From CBDUBS01 sp965365445 (lineage in GTDB: Bacteria > Bacteroidota > Rhodothermia > Rhodothermales > DASSAV01), in assembly GCA_965365445.1 (NCBI GenBank), contig CBDUBS010000159.1, positions 1 to 8,512 of the forward strand: a DNA stretch of 8,512 nt, in the 5' to 3' direction. Of the stretch, positions 1 through 6,898 are shown piece by piece. Each line of letters begins with the position of its first letter. Position 1 is the stretch's first letter. The notes beneath the pieces were generated by a model. It made no database searches, was not told where the DNA came from, and saw only the letters and a program-made list of their open reading frames with translations. The translations under genes and the position numbers were made by a program.

Positions 1-2
1 GC

Positions 3-803
3 GCGGCGGAGGCGGAAGAAATCTCCACGCTGAGCGCAGTGGAAAAACGCGGGCTGTGGATCACGCTGGGTGTGCTGCTCGTGATCACCGCGATCCTGCT
101 CTGGGGCACCGTTCCCGCCGACGGGTTCCTCCGCGACCCGGAGACGGGCGAGCTGCTGCACTCCCCGTTCATGTCGGGGATCGTGGCGCTGGTGTTCCTC
201 ATCTTCGGGGCGGCGGGACTGGTGTACGGCATGGCTACCGGCGCGTTCAAGGATAGCGGCGATGTGATGCGCGGCATGGGCAAAACCATGGAAACCCTGG
301 GGCTGTACATGGTGATCGTGTTTTTCGCGGCGCAGTTCGTGGCGTACTTCAACTGGACCAACCTGGGGCTGATCGTGGCGGTGGAGGGGGCGGGGTTGCT
401 CCGGTCCTCCGGGATGGGTCCGATTCCCCTGATGATCGGGTTTGTGATCGTGTCGGCGGTCATCAACCTGTTCATGGGCAGCGCGTCGGCCAAGTGGGCC
501 ATCATGGCGCCGGTATTTATCCCGATGTTCATGCTGCTCGGGTTTACCCCGGAGCTGACGCAGGTGGCGTACCGCATCGGCGACAGCTCGACGAACGTCA
601 TTTCGCCGATGATGACGTATTTCGCTCTAATTGCGGCGTTCATCGAGCGCTACGAGCCGAAGTCCGGCATCGGCACTGTGATCGCGACGATGCTGCCGTA
701 TTCCGTAGTATTCATGGTCGTCTGGATCGCGATGCTGGTCGTGTGGATGGCCCTTGGCCTGCCGATGGGGCCCGGGGGGGGGTTGTACCTGCCCGTGCCG
801 TAA
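3..803 (+). CDS. AbgT-family transporter, C-terminal half (5' end beyond window)
   Basis: This is an inner-membrane transporter of the AbgT family. Known members import p-aminobenzoyl-glutamate (E. coli AbgT) or are linked to sulfonamide efflux (MtrF, YdaH); the substrate here cannot be told from sequence. The frame is open to the left edge, so the GTG at 39 is internal and not the true start. About 266 residues are visible of a family that usually has about 500. Several hydrophobic helices are evident, and two family signatures are clear: MGSASAKWAIMAPVF coded from about 474 and GDSSTNVISPMMTYF from about 579, the helix-hairpin regions conserved in AbgT proteins. The tail GLPMGPGG is also typical. 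A run of nine G (774-782) encodes three glycines close to the stop. The gene converges on the next gene with a 9-base gap, and I see no terminator between them. The family assignment is firm; the substrate is not. Confidence 0.95.
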   Translation, partial: AAEAEEISTLSAVEKRGLWITLGVLLVITAILLWGTVPADGFLRDPETGELLHSPFMSGIVALVFLIFGAAGLVYGMATGAFKDSGDVMRGMGKTMETLGLYMVIVFFAAQFVAYFNWTNLGLIVAVEGAGLLRSSGMGPIPLMIGFVIVSAVINLFMGSASAKWAIMAPVFIPMFMLLGFTPELTQVAYRIGDSSTNVISPMMTYFALIAAFIERYEPKSGIGTVIATMLPYSVVFMVVWIAMLVVWMALGLPMGPGGGLYLPVP

Positions 804-812
804 CGAGCCGAA

Positions 813-2057
813 TCAGTAGGGGCGCTCGCCGTTGATATCCCAGGCGAGAGTCCGGCCGGACTGCATGTCCACGGTAACGAGGTACTCGTTCCAACGGCTG
901 ATGCCTTGCTCCAGACTCGGAGTGCTTCCATAGAACAGCAAACGCTCGCCCAGTTCCCAACGATTGCCGATCTCCCGCAGGGGTAGCTCCGTGGTCCAGA
1001 GGGGCCGAAACGTCGAGTCGAGGCGGGCGAGCATCAGGCGGCCCTGCTCATCCAGGCGGGTGCGATAGAGGAGCAGCACCCCCTCGGGATCGGAGAGCCG
1101 AAGCGGTTCGCGGGTACCCTGCCGTATGAGCAGGCCGGCGTACAGATAGTCCGGGAGATCAGGGAGGGGCTGAAGGGCCGTAAGGCGTGGATGGCTCCCC
1201 TCCGTGAATTCACGGGTGCGACCGATTTCGGCTTTCCAGAACCGGCGACGGGCTCGCGGACCTTCATCCAGCACGTTGTCGGAGCTTTTGTAGTGGTCGC
1301 CGAATTCATCGGCGGCGGCATCCCCGGCCTCGGCGTTGGTGAACAAACCCACCCATTCTCCATCCCTAAAAGCATGACGAACGGTAAAGTCCTTCGTTTC
1401 GTAGGCTCCGTGCCAGGTAGCGGTCATATACCGGAGATAGTCGAACGTTCCGTCGATGCCGGGATCGTAGGGGCGGGCCCGAAAGTCGGTGCTCGGGACG
1501 ACGAAGGTACGGGCATCGGCCGTGGTGAGCAGCAGCTTGCCGTTGAAGGCGTAATCGGAGAGGTTGCGGGAGAGGAGACCGCGCAGGTCGGGATTTACCG
1601 TGCTCAGTCCCGCCCGGTCGGTTCGGCGCGATGCATCGAATACGGATAGCGCCACGGGCTGGTCGTGCAGAAAAAACCAGACGGCATCGTTATCCTGCCC
1701 GAGCATTCGCGCTTGCGCCGTCGTGCTCCCTTCTTTCCGATCCAGCTTCAGAAGGGGCCATTGGCGCACCGGCCGCGCCGTCAAGGGGTCGAATTCGTGC
1801 AGTTCGAAGTGAACCAGGTTTTTCGGGCTCCCCCGGCTCAAGGAATGCCGACTCCCGCCTATCGTGACCCGCCCGGTTTCTTCCCGCCGGAGAACGATCC
1901 AGAAAAGTTTCCGGTCGCCCCGAGAGATCAGGGCCGGTGGGCCCTGGCGTTCCGGCGGCCCGAACCGCTCCGACTCGCGGCCGGATGCCCACCATATTAC
2001 TCCTATCGCAACAAGGACGACCATCCCGAGCGATGCCAACGCAGCCGTTTTTCTCAT
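813..2057 (-). CDS. Membrane-anchored protein of unknown function, last gene of the efflux cluster
   Basis: I do not recognise the function. The protein has 414 residues with an N-terminal basic tip and one hydrophobic segment (about residues 5-23), so it is probably anchored in the inner membrane or exported, with a soluble body outside. The body is rich in short beta-like stretches, and the C-terminal segment YLVTVDMQSGRTLAWDI resembles a beta-propeller or PQQ-type blade. It vaguely recalls proteins annotated as PA2928 family, but that is from memory and unverified. The start chosen at 2057 has AGGAGG five bases upstream, the only strong Shine-Dalgarno in the window. A longer frame from GTG at 2141 lacks one and would put 28 non-hydrophobic residues before the membrane segment. 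The gene follows the RND permease by 86 bases on the same strand. A weak promoter-like pair (TTGGCA at 2131-2136 and TAGATA at 2105-2110 on the minus strand, 20 apart) could allow separate expression. Confidence 0.75.
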   Translation of the reverse strand: MRKTAALASLGMVVLVAIGVIWWASGRESERFGPPERQGPPALISRGDRKLFWIVLRREETGRVTIGGSRHSLSRGSPKNLVHFELHEFDPLTARPVRQWPLLKLDRKEGSTTAQARMLGQDNDAVWFFLHDQPVALSVFDASRRTDRAGLSTVNPDLRGLLSRNLSDYAFNGKLLLTTADARTFVVPSTDFRARPYDPGIDGTFDYLRYMTATWHGAYETKDFTVRHAFRDGEWVGLFTNAEAGDAAADEFGDHYKSSDNVLDEGPRARRRFWKAEIGRTREFTEGSHPRLTALQPLPDLPDYLYAGLLIRQGTREPLRLSDPEGVLLLYRTRLDEQGRLMLARLDSTFRPLWTTELPLREIGNRWELGERLLFYGSTPSLEQGISRWNEYLVTVDMQSGRTLAWDINGERPY

Positions 2058-2143
2058 ACCATCCTCCTGCCCCCGAGAAACGTTGACGGTTCTGAACGGA
2101 CACGTATCTACTGCGGACAGAAAGGAAAAGTGCCAACCCACGT

Positions 2144-5100
2144 TCAGGAGGCCGGCTGCGGGGCTGCACCTGTATCGGCGCGGCCGAAGGACCAGCGGGT
2201 GCTGCGAAGCCGCTCGACGCCGAGCGTAGCCGCGACGTATACGACCGGAATGAGGAGCAGCGTAATGAGCGTCGAGGCGGTAAGGCCGCCGATGACCACG
2301 CGGGCCAGTGAGGCCTGAATCTCGGCGCCCGTGCCAAACCCGAGGGCCAGGGGCATCAGGCCGAGCACGGTCGTCAGGGTAGTCATCAGGATGGGGCGCA
2401 GGCGTAATCGCCCCGCTTCCGCAACGGCCTCGTGGAGGGCTATACCATGCTCCCGGCGTAGAAGGTTGATGTAATCCACGAGCACGATAGCGTTGTTGAC
2501 CACGATCCCGACGAGCATCACCATGCCCATGATGCTCTGCATGTTGATGGTTGTGCCGGTAAGGAGCAGCGTCGGAACGACCCCCACAATAGCCGCCGGC
2601 ACGGAGAACATGACGATGAGCGGATCAAGGAAGCGCTCGAACTGGCCGGCCATGACCATGTAGATGAGCGCGAGCGCCATCAGGATTGCGATGATGAAAT
2701 CGCGCTGCGCTTTTTTCTGCTCCTCATACTCGCCGCCGAACGTAACGGAGAACCCTTCGGGCAGATCGATTTCCCTGAGCGCGGCCCGCACCCGCTCAAC
2801 GGCGTCGCCGAGCGCCACGCCCCGTTCGAGGTTGGCTCCGATATACGTAACCCGCTGGCCGTCGATGCGCTGGATCGAGGTCGGCCCGCGCTCCCGAACA
2901 TTCCGGACGAGGCTGGATACGGAAACGATGTGGCCCTCGGGGGTGCGGACGGCAATGTAGGCCAGATCGAGCGAGGAAAGCCGGTCCTCGGGGCGCAGGC
3001 GCACCACGATGGGGTATTCATCCCCGCCGACGCGGAACTCCCCTGCCCGGCTGCCGCCGACGCTGGTCTGCACCGACTGGGCGACCTCCTGCACGGTAAG
3101 GCCAAGGCTGGATATTTTCTCCCGATCGAACAGGATGTTTTCTTCGGGGCGGCCCTCGCGCCGGCTCAGGCGCACGTCGGCCACGCCCTGTACCCGCTGC
3201 AACCGTTCTTCGATACGGCGAGCGAGCGCGTCCGATTGCTCCAGGTCGTAGCCGCGCAGCTCCAGTTGTACCGCCTCGGCGCCGTCACCCGAGCCGAAAA
3301 TGCGCCGGAGTATGTGCAATCCCGACTGCGCCTGCACGCGGATTTCCGCGCCCGGAATGAGACCGGAAACCCGTTCCCGGATACGTTCGGCCAGCACTTC
3401 GCTGCTGATGGTCCGCTCGCTTGCCGGAAGGAGTGTGATTTCGACTTCTGCATCACCGCCACGCACTTCCGTCGTGAAGGCGGCTACTTCTTCCATGGGG
3501 ACGAGGGGCCGCACGGCGCGTTCGAGCTCTTCGAGGTAGGTGCGCACGACGGCAATGTTCGTCCCCTGGGCCATTTCCATTTCCACGTCGATCTCGTCGG
3601 TTTCGCTTTGCGGAGCAAGCTCTACCGGGATGAGCGGCCACAGGAGGAATGACGCGACGACCAGTACGGCAGCCACCGCCACGACAAGTCCGGGGCGGCG
3701 AAGAGCGGAGCGGAGCGCCGTTTTATACCGGACCTCCAGTTGTTCGAAGCGGCGCTGGAACCAGGACCGTTTCCGTGGTCCTTTCCGGCCTATGCGCAGA
3801 AACCGGGACGAAAGCACCGGGACGAGCGTCAGCGCCACGAGCAGCGAGCAGGCGAGCGAGAACACGACCACTAGCGCCAGAGCTTGAAACAGGGCCATCG
3901 AGGTTGTCGTGGTAAAGGCCAGCGGCAGGAACACCACACACGTAGTCAGGGTGGAGGCTATGATAGCGCCGGCGACTTCGCGCGTGCCCCGGTGCGCCGC
4001 CTCGATGGGGCTGAGTTCCTGTTCTTCCCGCTGCCGGAAGATGTTTTCCAGCACTACAATCGCGTTATCCACCATCATCCCGATGCCCAGCGCCAGCCCG
4101 CCGAAAGTCATCTGGTTGAGCGTCATCCCGCCGAAGAACAGCACCCCGAACGTGGCGATCACGGAAATAGGAATCGCCAGCGCAATGATTACGGTAGAAG
4201 AAGTATTGCGCAGGAAGAGGTACAACACCAGGATAGCCAGCAAACCTCCCCAGAGCGCCGACGTTTGCACATTGCGGATGCTTGCCCGGATGAAGGTGCT
4301 CTGGTCGCTGTCGATGGTGAGCTCCAGGTCGTCGCGCTCGGCGTTGATGCGTTCGACCTCGGCCATTACGTCGTCGGCCACGGTAACCGTGTTGGCTCCG
4401 CTTTGCTTCTGGATGGTCAGTCGAATGACCGGCACCCCGTCCAGTTCGGCCAGTCGGCGAACATCTTCGTAGCCGTCCACCACATCGGCTACGTCCTGCA
4501 CCCGGATCGGGTGGTCGCCGGAGCGGGCTACCACCGTCGATGCAATCTGGTCAACCGACCGGTATTCCCCCAGGGTGCGCACGTAAAGATCATTCAGCCC
4601 TTCCTTGACGTTGCCGCCCGGCAGGGTAGTGTTCTCCCGCGAGAGCGCCTGCCGCACATCGTTCGGCGTGAGTCCGGCCGCCTGCAATCGGTCCCGCTTC
4701 AGGTTTACCTGTATTTCGCGGTAGATGCCGCCGCGAACCTCGATGGTTCCCACGCCCGGAATTTGCTCAAACCGCTGAGCGATTTCGCGTTCGAGCAGCC
4801 GGGTAAGCTCCTCCAGGTCGCGTCGGGAGGACACCGAGAGCGAAACGACGGCGATATCGTTCGGGTCGAACTTCCAGATGCCCGGCGGTTCGGCTTCCTC
4901 CGGCAGGCTGCGCCGGATGCGGTCCAGGGCCGCCCGGAGGTCGTTGGCGGCTTCATCCAGGTTGGTGCCCTGCGCAAACTCGAGGGTGACGAAACTGGAC
5001 CCCTCCTGCGAGCTGGATGTGATGCGTTCGACATTCGGCACACCCGAGACGGCATTTTCAATCGGGTCGGTAATGATCTGCTCGATCTCTTCCGGTCCCA

Positions 5101-5263
5101 CATTCGGATACCGGGTGTATACGGTCAACTGAGGGAACTCGATGGGCGGCAGCAGATCCACGGGCAGGTAGATAAACCCGACGACCCCGATGGTGATGAT
5201 GATGAGGTAGAACATGGCCGTAGCCACGGGCCGCCGGATTGAGAGATCGCTCAGTGAAGCCAT
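2144..5263 (-). CDS. RND efflux permease (AcrB/HAE-type), full length
   Basis: This is the inner-membrane pump of a tripartite efflux system, driven by the proton (or sodium) gradient, probably exporting hydrophobic or amphiphilic compounds. The 1039 residues match the usual length of about 1000-1050 and show the duplicated RND plan. There is a first helix near 14-34, a large periplasmic porter loop to about 336, helices to about 487, helix 7 near 525-545, a second periplasmic loop to about 854, and five final helices. The start MASLSDLSIRRPVATAMFY is the classic RND N-terminus, although no good Shine-Dalgarno precedes it. The helix-4 motif GIGMMVDNAIVVLENIFR (394-411) has Asp399 followed by Asn400, where AcrB has two Asp. 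The helix-10 equivalent reads GIVVNNAIVLVDYIN (919-933) and lacks the Lys found in AcrB. Both variants occur together in many HAE-type pumps outside Proteobacteria. The adaptor gene lies 38 bases upstream. The family is certain; the substrate is unknown. Confidence 0.97.
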   Translation of the reverse strand: MASLSDLSIRRPVATAMFYLIIITIGVVGFIYLPVDLLPPIEFPQLTVYTRYPNVGPEEIEQIITDPIENAVSGVPNVERITSSSQEGSSFVTLEFAQGTNLDEAANDLRAALDRIRRSLPEEAEPPGIWKFDPNDIAVVSLSVSSRRDLEELTRLLEREIAQRFEQIPGVGTIEVRGGIYREIQVNLKRDRLQAAGLTPNDVRQALSRENTTLPGGNVKEGLNDLYVRTLGEYRSVDQIASTVVARSGDHPIRVQDVADVVDGYEDVRRLAELDGVPVIRLTIQKQSGANTVTVADDVMAEVERINAERDDLELTIDSDQSTFIRASIRNVQTSALWGGLLAILVLYLFLRNTSSTVIIALAIPISVIATFGVLFFGGMTLNQMTFGGLALGIGMMVDNAIVVLENIFRQREEQELSPIEAAHRGTREVAGAIIASTLTTCVVFLPLAFTTTTSMALFQALALVVVFSLACSLLVALTLVPVLSSRFLRIGRKGPRKRSWFQRRFEQLEVRYKTALRSALRRPGLVVAVAAVLVVASFLLWPLIPVELAPQSETDEIDVEMEMAQGTNIAVVRTYLEELERAVRPLVPMEEVAAFTTEVRGGDAEVEITLLPASERTISSEVLAERIRERVSGLIPGAEIRVQAQSGLHILRRIFGSGDGAEAVQLELRGYDLEQSDALARRIEERLQRVQGVADVRLSRREGRPEENILFDREKISSLGLTVQEVAQSVQTSVGGSRAGEFRVGGDEYPIVVRLRPEDRLSSLDLAYIAVRTPEGHIVSVSSLVRNVRERGPTSIQRIDGQRVTYIGANLERGVALGDAVERVRAALREIDLPEGFSVTFGGEYEEQKKAQRDFIIAILMALALIYMVMAGQFERFLDPLIVMFSVPAAIVGVVPTLLLTGTTINMQSIMGMVMLVGIVVNNAIVLVDYINLLRREHGIALHEAVAEAGRLRLRPILMTTLTTVLGLMPLALGFGTGAEIQASLARVVIGGLTASTLITLLLIPVVYVAATLGVERLRSTRWSFGRADTGAAPQPAS

Positions 5264-5301
5264 GTGGCGCCTGTACGGTCGGTTGAATGAAACGGAATGC
5301 C

Positions 5302-6657
5302 TCAGAGACCCGTGGTGGGGCGGGCGGGGGTGCCTCCGGGATTACCTGCCGTCGATTCGGATTCCAGGGCAAGGCGTTGCTGCTTCTCCATGAACGTGCG
5401 GAGCAGATCCTGATCGTGCAACAGCTGCAAATGAGTAACCCGGGACCACGGCACGGGCCGGATACGGGCCATGGGCTGCTTCTCCTTCGGTCCGGAGAGC
5501 AGGTTCTGCCCGACCGTCACCACCCAATCCCCCGGCTGGATGCCCTGCACGCCTACAGCGTCGCGCCCACGGGCCAGCACAGTGATCCGCCGGACCGCCA
5601 TAGGCACCGGCTCCGAAAACGGCGGCGGATTGGCCGGGCTGTACGTCTCGGGCAATTCGACGGGCACTTCCGAGCCGAAGCCGGTAGCGACGTAGACACC
5701 CAGAATGCCGGTGGCCGGATCCTCGTACAGCGCACTTACCGGGATGAGCGTAGCCTGGCGGCTTTCGCCGTACTGCACGTCCACCGTCACGAACATACCG
5801 GGCTGGAGCCTACCGGCGCTGTTGGGCACATCTATCTCGGCGGCGGCGCTGTAGCTTCCGGTTTCGAGGAACGGAGAGATGCGCGAAACGGCCGCCCGGA
5901 TAATGCCCTCCTCGTCGGCCGCCGTGCGAATCAGTGCCGTCTGGCCCGGCAGGATGCGGCCGAGCATGTTATCCGGGATGGCTACCTCCACTCGTACGTT
6001 GTCCAGGTTTCCTACCGTGAACAACTGCGTTCCCGGCTCGACACGCATACCTACTTCCGCGTTGCGCTGCCCGACGTACCCGCTGATCGGGGAGCGAACG
6101 ACGGCGCGCCGGAGCGCTTCCCGTTCTTCCTCAACGGCGGCTCTGCTTAGGCTTATTCGGGCGAGCGCTTGCTGATGGCCGGCTCGGGCCGAGGCCACCT
6201 GAGCACGCTCGGATTCGAGCTCCTGAATGGACAGAAACTGTCGCACCGCGAGCGTTTCCGCCCGCGCCAGGCGCGTTTCGGCCTCTCGAAGCTGCGCGGC
6301 CGCTCGTTCGGCTTCCGCCGTGCTGACCCTCAGGCTCGCCTCGGCCTGCCGGAGTTGTTCCTGATACGACGTGTCGCGAAGGTACACCAATGGCTGCCCT
6401 GCGGCTACTCTATCGCCGGTCTGGACGGCTATCCGGACTATCTGTGCGGCGATTTCCGGAAATATCGCCACCTGATTCTCGGCCTTCACTCGCCCGCTGA
6501 GCCGCTCCTCGAGCGGCAACGTGCCAATTTGCGCCTGAACCGCCTCAACGGCCGGCGCCGGCAGGTCCTCCCTGCGGGCGTTTTCGGCGTTGTCGTCTCC
6601 GCCACAGGCAGCCGAAAAAATGGCAAGAAGCAGGAAGAAAAGATGTCGGATATTCAT
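5302..6657 (-). CDS. RND periplasmic adaptor lipoprotein (membrane fusion protein)
   Basis: This adaptor joins the RND permease to an outer-membrane channel in the periplasm. The 451-residue protein begins with a lipoprotein signal: hydrophobic LFFLLLAIF followed by SAAC, with Cys18 as the probable lipidated residue, then an acidic linker. The two lipoyl half-motifs lie near 60-95 (IFPEIAAQIVRIAVQTGDRVAAGQPL) and 187-217 (VRSPISGYVGQRNAEVGMRVEPG). They flank an alpha-helical coiled-coil hairpin at about 97-185, rich in Ala, Glu and Arg. Beta-barrel and membrane-proximal domains follow to about 400. The last roughly 50 residues form an extra tail with a charged helical stretch (HDQDLLRTFMEKQQRLALE) and a Gly/Pro/Thr-rich end, beyond the usual adaptor core. 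The start at 6657 has no Shine-Dalgarno. It is the first gene of the efflux cluster and is separated from the upstream phosphodiesterase gene by a terminator. The family is firm; the pump's substrate is not known. Confidence 0.96.
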   Translation of the reverse strand: MNIRHLFFLLLAIFSAACGGDDNAENARREDLPAPAVEAVQAQIGTLPLEERLSGRVKAENQVAIFPEIAAQIVRIAVQTGDRVAAGQPLVYLRDTSYQEQLRQAEASLRVSTAEAERAAAQLREAETRLARAETLAVRQFLSIQELESERAQVASARAGHQQALARISLSRAAVEEEREALRRAVVRSPISGYVGQRNAEVGMRVEPGTQLFTVGNLDNVRVEVAIPDNMLGRILPGQTALIRTAADEEGIIRAAVSRISPFLETGSYSAAAEIDVPNSAGRLQPGMFVTVDVQYGESRQATLIPVSALYEDPATGILGVYVATGFGSEVPVELPETYSPANPPPFSEPVPMAVRRITVLARGRDAVGVQGIQPGDWVVTVGQNLLSGPKEKQPMARIRPVPWSRVTHLQLLHDQDLLRTFMEKQQRLALESESTAGNPGGTPARPTTGL

Positions 6658-6840
6658 CTATATCGGGGGTGCGAGATCGGGCGCCGTATCTCAAATGACG
6701 AACGGGAAGCGGGACACGTTCCGATGGCACGAGACTATCCCGGTCTTTAAGATAGCCTGTTATCGGATTGGATCCGGAGATTGGCACGAACTGCACATCC
6801 CGTACACCGAACGGCACGGGGTTGCCATGAAGAAATCAAA
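6658..6840 (-). promoter_or_regulatory. Presumed control region of the efflux cluster
   Basis: This stretch lies between the terminator of the phosphodiesterase gene and the adaptor start, so the efflux promoter should be here. I could not assign a convincing -35/-10 pair. A TATCTTAA on the minus strand (about 6754-6747) partly resembles the Bacteroidota -7 element TAnnTTTG, but lacks a clear TTG partner. No credible gene is seen in it. It contains the palindrome listed separately. Confidence 0.4.
6673..6692. promoter_or_regulatory. 20-bp imperfect palindrome, candidate operator of the efflux cluster
   Basis: The plus strand reads GAGAT-CG-GGCGCC-GT-ATCTC. The outer five bases on each side are exact complements and the central GGCGCC is itself palindromic; eight of ten base pairs match. 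It lies 15 bases before the adaptor's start codon, where a TetR- or MarR-type repressor commonly binds in efflux operons. No regulator gene is present in the window, so the operator role is inference; it could also be a chance dyad or a leader hairpin. Confidence 0.35.
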
Positions 6841-6878
6841 AGGCGAAGCATGAGTCGCCCGGCTACAGGGCTTCGCCT
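6831..6878 (-). terminator. Rho-independent terminator after the phosphodiesterase gene
   Basis: A perfect 9-base inverted repeat, AGGCGAAGC (6841-6849) and GCTTCGCCT (6870-6878), encloses a 20-base loop. Read on the minus strand, the second arm runs straight into TTTGATTTCT (6840-6831). The structure starts 20 bases after the stop codon of the phosphodiesterase gene, where such a terminator is expected. The loop is longer than usual, but the GC-rich stem and T-rich tail support the call. It should insulate the efflux cluster from the upstream gene. Confidence 0.75.
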
Positions 6879-6898
6879 GCTGCAACGTCTAACGGACA

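Noticed and set aside
825..848. CTCGCC/GGCGAG inverted repeat near the convergent gene ends, possible terminator
   Set aside because: It lies inside the coding end of the minus-strand gene and has no T-rich tract on either strand.
2058..2141. Longer version of the unknown gene starting at GTG 2141
   Set aside because: It has no Shine-Dalgarno, begins right after the permease stop, and would place a non-hydrophobic leader before a clear membrane anchor that has its own ATG with AGGAGG.
1690..2337. 215-codon minus-strand frame bridging the end of the permease gene and the start of the next gene
   Set aside because: It overlaps two better-supported genes in another frame and its Arg/Ser/Pro-rich product looks like a shadow translation.
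3884..5242. Long plus-strand open frame (452 codons) opposite the RND permease gene
   Set aside because: It is antisense to a certain gene, has a His/Arg/Gln-rich composition typical of GC-rich shadow frames, no recognisable domain and no start signals.
6755..6768. GATA/TATC inverted repeat around GCCTGT in the efflux control region
   Set aside because: Only four-base arms; too short to separate from chance.
6590..6853. Plus-strand 87-codon frame across the adaptor start and the intergenic region
   Set aside because: It overlaps the adaptor gene antisense and contains no recognisable domain; the intergenic part is better explained by a terminator and control region.
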